A DNA stretch of 64,000 nucleotides, taken from positions 9,457,501 through 9,521,500 of the forward strand of contig JAITYX010000005.1 of the NCBI GenBank assembly GCA_021018815.1, in the 5' to 3' direction. Within the stretch, counting starts at the first letter, position 1. Each line of letters starts with the position of its first letter. The notes below the pieces were generated by a model that was given only the letters and a program-made list of their open reading frames with translations, had not been told where the DNA came from and searched no databases. Of the stretch, positions 1 through 10,438 are shown in pieces. A program made the position numbers and the translations under genes. The DNA comes from Talinum fruticosum (taxonomy: Eukaryota > Streptophyta > Magnoliopsida > Caryophyllales > Talinaceae).

Positions 1-202
1 CGGATATGCTTTCGAGTCACACGAGTTATGCATAAATACATGAAATTGTTTCTATAATACTTAGAGAAAAACACTATATCACTCGTAAAAGTTTCTAAGG
101 CACCGGAATGACTTGGAATCAAAACTTTATAAGTGAGAAATTCTTATACCTGATTCCTTTGATAGAACTCGAGAAAAGTGAGGCGTAAAGTCCGAGTCTT
201 CA
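1..202 (-). repeat. 3' LTR of copia A (partial)
   Basis: These bases match 9383-9582 closely. The inner edge is set by the terminal CTTCA (start TGAAG on the minus strand) next to the polypurine tract. The rest of this LTR lies before the window. Confidence 0.9.
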
Positions 203-216
203 ATCTCCCCTTTTTG
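203..216 (-). other. Polypurine tract of copia A
   Basis: On the minus strand an A/G run (AAAAAGGGGAGAT) directly precedes the 3' LTR start TGAAGACTCGG. This is the expected plus-strand primer site for reverse transcription. The same run occurs at the same place in copies B and C. Confidence 0.8.
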
Positions 217-693
217 ATGAAAGGCATTCCATACTTAGATAGAAACTTTGTTAGTGATATAAATATATTTTTGCAAACTTAGTGCAAACAAGTAAGGCAA
301 GGTTGTATAGCGTAAACTAAATTAGAGCATACTGAAGTATCGGAACATGAAGCAACAAAATAGATATGCAGCAATAATCAATGGAAAGCATTTATTGTAG
401 AGATGATGCTAAGTAAGAGAGCATATTTGATGGAAACTCGAAATGCTTGCATTTATCATTGTACTCGAGAGAATTGGAACAAAATGCATAAGTTCATTGA
501 ATTGAAAGAAAATATGTACAAAGTGTGAGAGAGAGAGACTCCCCTAGACAAGACAACAAATTCTCTATTTATTCTCCCCTTGCCTTTCAAAGAAAAACAA
601 AAAAATAGGAAGAATACAAGAAGTACAAGTTTGATGTCCGGGAAAAAAAAAACCGTAAATAAGAGATAAAGAAATTAAGAAGGGGATGGGTTT
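217..693 (-). other. 3' untranslated region after ORF3 in copia A
   Basis: This stretch lies between the ORF3 stop and the polypurine tract. It is AT-rich, has no convincing reading frame, and contains a short GA run near 525-537. The same segment in copy C (44289-44697) is alignable by eye. Confidence 0.6.
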
Positions 694-2284
694 GTCTAAG
701 TGGAAGAGGAAGGACGAGTGGAGCGCCGGCGCCGATAGGATCTTGACGATGTGCTTGAGCGCGGCGGAGGGAGGACAGGGATCTCTCGGAAAGGCTCGGC
801 TTCCGAGTGGCTGACCCGGAACGGGGGATCCAGAGGTTCATCCTCTTGAAATTCAGCGACTGGAGGGGTCCGCTCGGCTCGACCCGCTGCCGATTGTCCT
901 TGTGCAAGCAAGGTCTTCGACCCACTCAAACCGCTGTTTGAGCCGATCACCTCCGGTTGAGCTTTAGGAGCACCGAGACCCTCACTGTTGCTCCTTGTTC
1001 TTCCTTTTGTTCCTCCCCTTGGCCGAAGGAGCCGCCTTAGCCGCGAGCTCCTCGGCTTCGCTTCTTCTCGATCTTCTTCTTCATCCTCGCTTCTATTTGA
1101 GGAGGTCTTGGCCGGCTCGAGGACTCTTCGGATGTGTCCGAGTCGCCTTGGTCCCGAGCCGCCTTGGACCGTCTCTCCTGGAGAAGCTCTATCAACTCCC
1201 TCTCGCTCCTTCACCGGGGCCTTCATCTCAATGAGCGAGTTCTCGCTGCTCTCGGATTTGAGACTCAGGCAGTTTTCGGTTTATGGTCATAGACTAAAAG
1301 ACAGTCTTGAATGACCGGAGTATGTCCTTGAATTCCAAGGACACAGAGCTGATTTTGTCCATGAAGGCGGAGGACAAAATGGAAGAGAGAGAGTCTTAGA
1401 AGCACCAGAGGTAGAAGCACCACCAGGTGGGACATGAAGAGAAAGTGGGGCATCTTTCCGAGTCCGAGGTTAAGAAGATGGCCTCGGCCTCGAGCCGTGT
1501 TCCTAGATACTAGGTTTAGTTTCCTGGTACCCGTACTCCGAAGTTCCTTTTGCCGACAACAATGACAGCCTCGAAATAGCGTTTGGGTCTAAGGGAAGAG
1601 GAACTTAGAATTGTTTGAAAACAAGGGTGAGAAGAGCACCGAAAGGAAGAGGGGTGTTGGAGTTGAGCTGGCACAGCTGCCATTTGCTCAATTATGGAGG
1701 GAAAGAGGTCTACTTCGTAGCCCTCGAGAATGTCAAACAGAGCTTTGAGGTGCTTGGAGTTGGGGTTCTCCTTGCTAGAGTGCTCGAGAGAAGAAGGTTC
1801 TTATCGGCAGAAACACGAAGACGTGCTTCGACCTCAGCCGAATCACGTAGAAAATTTTTGCGTGACCTAGGGAACTCTTTGGCATACTTTTCAAAGAAGT
1901 CGTCGGCGACCTCGGTGAAAGGAACTGGATTGCTATTCAAGAAGAGAGAAGAGACCTTGAACAGGCGATGGAGAAGGGAAGTGTTTATGCGAACCGTTAT
2001 GTTTTGAACCCCGGAGGTTAGAACGCCTTCGAGCTGGTGAGATGAGTGTAAAACTCATAAACGAGTTCAGGGTATATGAACTCACCGAAACAAAGAAAAT
2101 TATAAACCCCGGTTGATTGGATGTGAGGCAACCACGAGAATTTGGTGGTTGGGAAGAACTTATCATCCAGCTGCAAGATGTTGGGTGACGAGAGGTTTAG
2201 AGGTGGAAGGGCCTTCTTGGCTTTTGTGCGGGGCTTCTTTGTAGAGGAGCCAAGAAAGTCAGGGTAAGAACCTCTTTTTGTCAT
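694..2284 (-). pseudogene. Extra gene ORF3 of copia A (plant-transposon-protein-like), frameshifted
   Basis: The start is the ATG at 2284, where MTKRG matches the MPKRG/MPKRK start of the other copies. The N-terminal part (2284-2018) has a basic segment (STKKPRTKAKK) followed by KFSWLPHIQSTGVYNF and the motif YPELVYEFYTHL. That motif resembles the Pfam 'putative plant transposon protein' family; this is a memory-based match that needs an HMM search. A second block (1940-1700) holds EVADDFFEKYAKEFP and, one frame over, SKENPNSKHLKALFDILEGY. The C-terminal part (1226-694) is rich in Ser, Pro and Arg and ends in PPRSSTSSRSYRRRRSTRP before a TAG. The full length would be about 530 codons. At least two frame changes break it. 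It lies between pol and the 3' LTR in the same sense and has its own TATA box at 2523. Its function is unknown; no signal peptide or envelope feature belongs to the conserved protein. Confidence 0.78.
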
Positions 2285-2920
2285 CTTTGAGGGGAAAAAA
2301 AGAGAAAGTAGAAAGGCTTGAGAAGAGAGAAGAACTCGAAGAGAGAAAAAGTAAAAGAGTAGAAGAAAGAGTTGAGAGCAGATGAGCTTACTTGAGATGG
2401 TCTTCACGAAGCTTGAAATTACAAGAAAGCACTCGTAGATGCAGAGAGCTTGTGCGTGAAGTTTTGATTTCAAGAGAGAGAGTAAGTGAAAAGTAAAGTA
2501 ACGAAATGAAGGAGAATGGTCGCTATTTATAGGAAAATAATTGTCCTTCAATATCCGTTCGACTCAGCTCTTTCACCAGTCACCTCGGACCGGTGTGACG
2601 GTTCTCTTCTTCAACGGTTAGAATTCCAACGGTTGTCTCCCAATGGCTAGTTGTCTTAACACAGCGCGCGAGAGAGAGAAAAGATTTTGAAAATAAATTC
2701 TGAAATTGTCCACTTATCTAGAGATGATTTCGGATATTTGACGTCCATTTTTCTCAACGTCCGAGTCCGACTCGGCTAATTTTTGAGTGACTCGAAACCG
2801 GAAGCTAATAATAATTATCAGCTCGGTATCACTAAGTCAACTCGAACTAATGGTTATCAATGAGTGGTAAATACATAACACATAATCATGTAATGAGATT
2901 TTCACATAGAAAGCACATAA
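2285..2920 (-). other. Spacer between pol stop and ORF3 in copia A
   Basis: This region holds the ORF3 promoter described at 2523 and a CT-rich leader. The leader is open in one frame and translates to a hydrophobic stretch, but it lies before the conserved start and is not treated as coding. Confidence 0.6.
2523..2532 (-). promoter_or_regulatory. TATA box upstream of ORF3 in copia A
   Basis: On the minus strand the sequence is CTATAAATAG, about 240 bases before the ORF3 ATG. It is identical to the TATA box of this family's LTR. AACGGTTA (2613-2620) and AACGGTTG (2628-2635) lie about 80-105 bases upstream. A GTAAGC donor-like site in the CT-rich leader is shared with C, and D has GTAAGT at the same place, so a 5' UTR intron is possible. 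Confidence 0.65.
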
Positions 2921-5900
2921 TTATGCATTTATCATGCCAAGCTCATTCCTAATGAAACAAAACCGATCCTCACCAAGAGGCTTAGTAAAGATATCAGCTA
3001 GTTGAAGATTGGTAGGAATGAAATTGAGTTCAATATCACCTTTCTCGAATGGTCTCTTAAGAAGTGATACCGACCTCAATGTGCTTTGTCTTTAAGTGCT
3101 CGAACTCGGATTTTTGGTGATGCTAATTGCGCTCCGATTGTCACACTTGATTGGAACTAATTTGAAAGAGAATCCAAGATCTCTCAAGTGTTGCTTTATC
3201 CATAAGATCCGAGCGCAAGCATGCTCCAGCTACAATATACTCAGCTTCGGCAGTTGATAGAGCTACCGAGTTTTGCTTCTTTGAGTGCCAAGATAATAAG
3301 GATTAACCCGAAATTGGCAAGCTCCTGAAGTGCTCTTTCTATCAACTTTGTATCCAGCGTAATCAGCATCCGAGTATCTAGTGAGAGTCGGTTCGAGTCT
3401 CTTGAGTACCACGGACCTAATTTCGAGTCCTTGCAAGATATCTAAATATTCTCTTCACCGCAGTGTGATGTGATTCTTTTGGATTAGCTTGAAATCTTGC
3501 ACATAGACAGACACTAAACATTATGTCCGGTCTACTCGAAGTAAGATATAGCAAAGATCTAATCATACCTCGATAGTGTTTCGATCTATAGCTTTACCAT
3601 TCTCGTTTGAGTCAAGTTTTATGCTCGCTGCTCATAGGTGTAGCTGCGTGCTTTGCATCTTGGAGTTTATATTTTTTCAGCAGCTCCTTGGTGTACTTTG
3701 ATTGATGGACATAGATTCCACCTTTGTCTTGCTTGATTTGTAGACCAAGGAAGAAATTGAGTTCTCCCATCATACTCATTTGGAATTCCTGTTTCATTAA
3801 CTCGGAAAACTCTCGACATAGAATTTCATTAGTAGCTCCAAAAATTATGTCATCAACATATATCCGAACGATAAGAAAATCTTTCCCTTTTGATTTTATG
3901 AAGAGAGTCTTCTCGATCCGACCTCTTCTAAAATCATTTTGAGCCAGAAATTGCTCGAGTCTTTCATACCAAGCTCTGGGAGCTTGTTTAAGACCATAGA
4001 GAGCTTTTTGAAGTTTGAAAACATGATTTGGAAATTCCGAGTTTTCAAAGCCAGGGGCTACTCAACATAGACTTCCTCTTCGATAAAACCATTAAGGAAA
4101 GCACACTTAACATCCATTTGATATAACTTGATATTCATGCTAGATGCAAATGCCAACGAGATTCTAATGGCTTCAATTCAGCAACAGTGCAAAGGTTTCC
4201 CCACAATCAATCCCTTCTTCCCGATTGTAACCTTGAGCCACAAGTCTAGCCTTGTTTTTGACTACTAACCCACCTTCATCCAGTTTGTTCTTGAAAACCC
4301 ATTTGGTTCCTATGACTGGGTGGTCAAAAGATCGTTTGGTCATAGTCCGGACTTGGTTTCTTTCGAATTGATTGAGTTCCTCTTGCATGGCCTCTACCCA
4401 TTCAGGTTCATTTAGGGTCTCTAGTGCATTTTTGGGTTCGAGTTAATGATATGAATGCAGTGAATGCACATAGATTCTGAAGAGAGGAACGAGTTCTTAC
4501 CCCACTGTTGATATGAGATAATATGTTCTCTTATGGGTGACTAGAAGCATACTTGAATGCTTTACCTATTCTCTCGATTCACAAGATTTGTAGGCTGAAC
4601 TACTTGATCTTTAGAAGCTTGTTCTGAGTGGTCTTGTTCATAAGATTGTCCTTCACCATTCCGAGCGAGGCTCTTGAGTTGTCTCATTCCGAGTCACTTT
4701 GTTCCGAGTGACTTCATTCCGAGCTGATTAGGTTTGATTCCTGATAGGCTCATTTTTGTCGAGTCATCATCTCTGCTGAGGTTTAGGTCCGAGAATGTTG
4801 ATTCACTTAGTTTTTCCTGTTCAAGCTCATCAAACACAATGTGGATGCTTTCTTTCACTTTGTTAGTTCTTTTATTGAAGATGCGATAAGATTTACTATG
4901 AGATGAATAACCTAGAAAAATACCTTCATCCGACCGAGCATTAAACTTGGTCAGGTGATCCTTACCATTGTTGTCAATAAAACATTTACATCCAAAGGGT
5001 TTGAAGTATGAGATATTGGGTTTCTTCCCTTTGTAGAGCTCGTATGGCGTTTTCTTCAGGATGGGCCCGATGAGACATCTGTTCAACGTGTAGTTGGGCT
5101 GTGTTGACTGCCTCAACCCGTAAATAGTAGGGTAGATTGTGCTCAATCATCATTGTCCTAATTATTTCTTCAAGAGTTCTGTTCTTTCTCTCCACTACTC
5201 CATTCTGTTGAGGAGTTCTTGGTGCTGAGAAGTTGTGAAAGATACCATTCTTGTCACAAAACTCCGAGAATTTTGAGTAGTCGAACTCCCTTCCATGATC
5301 GGTTCGAATTCTCCGGATCCGAGTCCGAGACTCAACTTGGATTTTTCTGCAGAGCTTGCTGAACTCCTTGAATGCTTCATTTTTGTTCTTGAGAAAACAC
5401 ACAGAGGTAAATCGTGAATAATCATCAATAATAACGAGTACATATGATTTACCTCCGAGGCTCTTAACGAGGATTTCACCACATAAGTCCATATGTAGTA
5501 GTTCAAGCACTTTGGATGTGGAAACTGTCTTCGAGGATTTGAATGATGATCCGACTTGTTTCCCTTTTGTGCATGCTTCACAAACTTTATCTTTCTCAAA
5601 AGCACGGTTAGCCAAACCTCTAACTAAACCATGAAATGCCAATTTCTTAATAGTATGCATGCTAACATGGCCTAATCGACGATGCCATGTCCATGAATCA
5701 TCAAGAAGTGATGCTTTTAAACAAGATAAATTCGACTCGGGTTAGAAAGAGGAATAATGTACATGTTACTTGATCTCTTACCTGCGAGTTTGATCTCCTT
5801 GGTAGTGTCATCAGAAATGTAACAGTTGGTTTGAGTGAATCTTACCTCTTGACCTTTATCGCACAGTTGAGAGATGCTAAGCAGGCTATACTTTAACCCC

Positions 5901-7928
5901 TTGACAAGGTAAACCGGGCTGACCAGATTGCTTCCCTTTCCAATCTTGCCTATCCCAATTATCTTGCCTTTGCTGTCATCTCCAAAAGTGACTTTTCCTC
6001 CTTTGTACTCTTCTAACTCGGAAAAGAGTCCCGAGTCTCCCGACATATGGCGTGAGCATCCACCGTCAAGGTACCAATGTCCTTTTGATCTTTTACGAGT
6101 AACCTACAAAACAGAGAAAAACTAACCCTTCTCACTTCCTCTAATGAACCCAGTAACACTCTTTACTCGTGGTCCTTTTCGAGGAAGAAAGTTTTTCGGA
6201 ACCCGATTTGAATGATTTTGGATTTAGTCCGATTCTGAGTCTTTCATTTAGAGAACTATGTCTGTGTCTCTTTCTTTTGAAAAGATTTTCTTTTGGAAAA
6301 CAGTGGAGATGGATTTCTCCTAAAAGTTAGTCTAGGCTCAGTCCTTCTTTCATTTTTATGAATGAGACTGTGCTCAGCTTTCCTGAACTTTACAGCTTCG
6401 AAATCCTTTTGAAAAGCTCCGAGTAGGAATTGGATTCCTCCTCTTTGTTAAAACCTAGACCTTCTTTTCTGAAGGAGACACATTGAGATCCCAAGAGCAT
6501 GTTAAGGATTTTCGACCTTGAGTAAACTTCAAAACAAGATCTTGAGACTCATTGAGCTTTTGCTTTAGCTCGCTCATTTTCTCTTTTGAGTAACTCGGAC
6601 TCGGTCTCATTGATTTGAGCACTAGTCTTGAGTTCTCCGAGTGTGAGTCTCGGCTTTTCCAACTCATTTTTTAAAGAAATGCTCTCGGAGGAAATTGACT
6701 CAAGTTTTTCTTTAAAGCGAGAAGAATCGAATTAGACTTTTCTTCCAAAGTGAAAATATACTTAGCTAAATCAGCTTTGGAGAATTTGAGAAAGTACTCA
6801 ATTACCTCTTGAGGATTAGCTTCCTCATTATCCGATTGATCCGAGTCCGATTCTCGTGTCCGCTTCAAGTCGAAAGTGCCATCGGACACTTTGAGTCATC
6901 TCGAGTCCTCGTCGCCTTCGATGAATCCTCGTCACTCCATGTGGCCATCATAGCCTTTTTCTTTTTATGTCCCGTTTTCTCTTGGGACAATCTTTGACTA
7001 TGTGTTCCTTGCTTGCCACATTCAAAGCATCCAGAGTTCTTAGTCAAAGATAACTTTGAAGGAGAAGAGTATTTACCTTTTCTATCCTTCTTGTCTTTCT
7101 TATAGAACTCTTCTTTTGGCTTCTTATCCCATCTCTTGTGCTTCATCATTCTCTTGAAGCCTCTAGCAATAAGTGCCATGGGATCCTCTTCCGAGTCGGA
7201 GGAACTTAGATCTGCTTCTTTGGTTTCGAGGCTTTCAGCGCAATGTTCTCTTTGGTGTTGACCTCTGCATCCTCCTCCTCTAGGTGGATCTCATGGGAGA
7301 GAAGCTTCCCAATGAGTTCATCCGGCTTCAGTAGAGATAAGTTCCGAGCCTCTTCAATAGCTGTCACCTTGGGACCCCATCTTTTCTTGGATAGGCTTCG
7401 TGTATCTTTCTGCACATTTCCTCGTGGGAGATCTTTTTACCCAGAGATTTGAGATTATTGGTAATCTCTGTAAATCTAATAAACATCCGAGTGATGTTTT
7501 CTTCTAGCTCCATCTTGAATAGCTCATATTTATGAAGATATTGGCTTATCTTCATTTGTCCGACCTGGTTTGTACCTTTGTAACTGTTGACCAGGGTGTC
7601 CCACACTTCTTTGGCTGTATCACAGGCGGACACTCGGTTGTATTCTTCTGAGCTGATGGCGCACATAAGAATGTTCATAGCCTTGAAGTTCTTTCGAACT
7701 TTTCGACTTCATCGCGGTGAACTCAGCCTTTGTTTTGGGCACAATTCTTGTTTCTTCTGTCTTCATGGGAAGGTAGTTTCCTTCTTGTATGATGTTCCGG
7801 ACATCTTCACCATGATCCAGGAGGAAACATTCCATGAGTTTCTTCTAGTGCACAAAGTTGGATCCTTTGAACTTTGGTGGTCTGCTGGAAGATCTTCCTT
7901 CATCGAACTCTCCGTTGATCCGAGCCAT
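2921..7928 (-). pseudogene. gag-pol polyprotein of copia A, several frame breaks
   Basis: The polyprotein runs from ATG 7928 (MARINGEF) to the TAA at 2921-2923 (ELGMINA). The domains in order are these. Gag (7928-6450) has a CCHC knuckle near 7035-6995 that begins CFECGKQ but is disrupted. The protease is near 6080-5720; its active site at 6059-6067 reads D-G-G instead of D-S-G. Integrase (5690-4700) has a zinc-binding HHCC region, then D in LLHMDLCG, D in RTDHGREF and E in PQQNGVVERKN, all present. Reverse transcriptase (4440-3600) keeps YVDD at 3849-3860. RNase H (about 3540-2921) ends the ORF. The reading frame changes repeatedly, so no intact product is predicted. It would copy and integrate the element in virus-like particles and the nucleus. 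The 6450-6900 segment has a Lys/Leu-rich, possibly coiled-coil stretch. Confidence 0.9.
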
Positions 7929-7973
7929 TTGATCTTTAGACCTTTGGATGGATAGATCCTTTCTGAAAAGCTA

Positions 7974-7987
7974 GGCTCTAATACCAA
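7974..7987 (-). other. Primer binding site of copia A
   Basis: Immediately inside the 5' LTR the minus strand reads TTGGTATTAGAGCC. It matches the 3' end complement of plant initiator tRNA-Met (TGGTATCAGAGC) with one change. This fixes the orientation and the inner LTR edge. Confidence 0.85.
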
Positions 7988-9582
7988 TTGAAAGTTAGCT
8001 CTTGGAGAGACTAAGTCACCCTAGAGGGGGTGAATAGAGTGATGAAGAAATTTGCTTCGATTGTAGAATAAGTTCGTGTGAGTAGAGTCGGAGTCGCGGA
8101 TGAACTCGGAATAGATCCGACTCGAAATCGATAAAGAATATAGAAGCGGAATAGATCGAGCAAATAAACAATCTGAGTCTAGAATGAACTCGAAAACCGG
8201 TAACACGTAAAGTACGTGGAAACCCTCCTGGGGCAGGAAACCACGGACCGTGCCAATCCAAGCACGAAGTCAAATCCACTATTTTGAATCCACAAAATAC
8301 AATTGATCGACTCAACCCAAGTTGCTCGCCTTAGACAACTTCTTACAAGTTTTTCCTAGACTCGAAATTCCCTTATCCGATCTAGTACTTCATAGCTGAG
8401 ATAACCCTTACAGCTGGGGACAATCGAGCTGAGTTAAGCTTTACTGACTCGGTCAAGGGACCTTACTTAAAGAGTAAGAAGAGAGTTTGTAACTGAGTAC
8501 AAGACCTTACAACTCAGAATACAATGAAATATAGAATTGGAGTTGTAAGTAGAAGATTGAGCATGAATACAATAGCTTTTGATCAAGAATGTATTTTTAC
8601 AATTGGTTAAGTAATCTCCAAGTCTTGAGAGTTGGCTTCTATTTATAGATGACCAAGCGAGCTTAGCCGTTGTGTCCATCTTCTGATTGGAAGTTCCTTT
8701 ATGACCGTTGTGAAGGATTTTTCGAGTCACTCGGAAAATATTCGTTGAAATATGATCGTTAGACAACGGCTCTTGACTCCCTTGGAAGTGCCTAAAACCA
8801 CCGGCGGTGTCTTCAAAAGTAAGGTGGAAACCACAATTGAGCTTAGTGTTGCAGATTTCCATTTCTGGAAACGGACAACCCCGACACGATGTCTCGGGGC
8901 TAGGTCGGAGGTGGAAAAGCCTTGTCTGCTGGTGATTTGACGTTTTGAAGCCGGTTACTTTTGTAATTCAAATTTAGGATAACCTCGTTTGAATCACCTA
9001 CAAAAGTAAATCAATTTGGTTCTCAAAGTATAAAATACTTTGGTCCAAGATTAGACAAAGATAATAATATAATTAAGATAATTAAGTGACTCGATTATCC
9101 GGGTCGAGAAAAAGAATGGAATTTTCCGAGTATAATATTCATGATACTTAAAATTCCATCCGAGTTAGTCTAAAAGAGAATCAAGTTAAATAAACAATAT
9201 CGGAGGGAACAAACTTGATCTAGATTGAGCATGGTTCAAACTAAAAGCGCTGACTCTAACAGAATAAGACCTGTAATACGAAGTCGAGTCCCGAGTACGG
9301 TTATACGAATACTAGCGTTTGAACATGCGATAATTCTAAGTGATGAGTGACTCGGATCCGAGTGTCATATAGTGAGTGCAGATATGCTTTCCGAGTCACA
9401 CAGAGTTATGCATAAATACATGAAATAGTTTCTATAATACTTAGAGAAAAACACTATATCACTCGGAAAAGTTTCTAAGGCACAAGGAATGACTTCGAAT
9501 CAAAACTTTATAAGTGAGAAATTCTCATACCTGATTCCTTTGATAGAACTCAGAAAAGTGAGGTGTAAAGTCCGAGTCTTCA
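7988..9582 (-). repeat. 5' LTR of copia A
   Basis: The 1595-bp LTR starts TGAAGACTCGG and ends CTAACTTTCA on the minus strand, next to the primer site. It carries a TATA box (8639-8648) and many ACTCGG/CCGAGT words. AACGGCTA lies at 8664-8671. It aligns with the C and D LTRs and more distantly with B. Confidence 0.92.
8639..8648 (-). promoter_or_regulatory. LTR TATA box, copia A
   Basis: CTATAAATAG on the minus strand is followed by AAGCCAACTCTCAAG, a leader conserved in all copies. The AACGGCTA box is 16 bases upstream. This is the expected start of the genomic transcript. Confidence 0.75.
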
Positions 9583-10093
9583 ATGACTTTAAATAATTAT
9601 AGGGTGACTAAGAATTCTTTTAGGGATAATCGTAACAAAAGTCACTTCTTGATGAATTATTATTCACTTGCGAATTAAAAGTTCACTCTAATATAAGTTT
9701 CTAGTCATATTATAACCTTCAAAAAGTCACCTCTAATAAAGTCTATCTCACAATAACTCTTATGTGAAATAGTCTCATATAAAAGTTTGTGTAACTTTTT
9801 CTACTTTCGTACAACAGTAACTTTCTTTTTTGTAATAAGTAAGGCATTTACCATTAATATCAAATCATATATATATGGTATTTAGGCATACCTGAAGAGT
9901 TTATACGAAATTAGTATCTATAGTCTCTTTAGCCAAGGTTTGTGTATTTTCTTCCTATTAACAAGTCGTGTCCCGAGTGTCCATCCGATGTGTGCTATGA
10001 GTCGCTCAACTGTCCCGCTTTTTCTTTGAAAACTTCTTAAGCTTCTCTCTTGCCATATTATGAATGTCACTACAATAATCATAGGGAATGTCA
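9583..10093. other. AT-rich sequence without recognised feature
   Basis: It starts with ATGAC, the presumed right-hand target duplication of copia A. No coding or repeat signal was recognised in the rest. Confidence 0.5.
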
Positions 10094-10400
10094 CTACCTA
10101 ATTTTCCTATGTAAGTTTGTTACCTCCGAGACTCGTTGTTCCACTCGTTCTCCAGCCAAAATTAGGGATCCGTAGAGTAAGACCATTGAAGATTTGTTGA
10201 GCATAGGAGCATTGAAGGAAGATGTGATCAATGGTCTTTTGCTTATCATAAAATATACATGTAGTGTCATTAATGTTGATCCATGTTTGCAATATGTCCC
10301 TAGTCGGAATCTTCTATTTAAGAACCATCCGTAGACAAAAAGTATGTTTAGACACATTATATTTATGTCATGTCAGTCTCTACTAACCAACCTCTTGCTG
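10094..10400 (-). pseudogene. LINE reverse transcriptase C-terminal zinc-finger fragment
   Basis: The minus-strand translation contains CIFYDKQKTIDHIFLQCSYA. This fits the C...C...H...C layout of the zinc-binding segment after plant LINE reverse transcriptases (zf-RVT type), where HLFxxC is typical. The second Cys is Tyr here and frames change on both sides, so it is a dead remnant. It has the same orientation as the LINE 5' fragment at 16150-17850 and may come from the same insertion. Confidence 0.55.
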
Positions 10401-10438
10401 TTGTTTTGTAAAACATGTTTGGGTACATGTAGTGCACA

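Larger units (their letters stand above)
1..9582 (-). mobile_element. Copia element A, nearly complete
   Basis: This is a Ty1/copia LTR retrotransposon read on the minus strand. The order is 5' LTR (7988-9582), primer binding site, gag-pol (7928-2921), extra gene ORF3 (2284-694), polypurine tract (203-216) and 3' LTR (1-202, cut by the window start). Integrase precedes reverse transcriptase, which defines copia. The integrase style and the extra gene after pol look closest to the SIRE/Maximus group, but that is a judgement by eye. The base composition is rich in CCGAGT/ACTCGG words. By eye the two LTR ends differ at about 11 of 202 positions. The sequence right of the 5' LTR starts ATGAC, the likely target duplication; its partner lies left of the window. 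Confidence 0.93.

Noticed and set aside
988..1314. Plus-strand open frames opposite ORF3 of A
   Set aside because: They are shadows of the Ser/Arg/Pro-rich C-terminal coding strand, which is conserved only on the minus strand.
2285..2551. Hydrophobic N-terminal extension of ORF3 in A that looks like an envelope signal or membrane segment
   Set aside because: It comes from the CT-rich leader between TATA and the conserved ATG. Other copies do not keep it as an open frame, so it is not evidence for an env gene.
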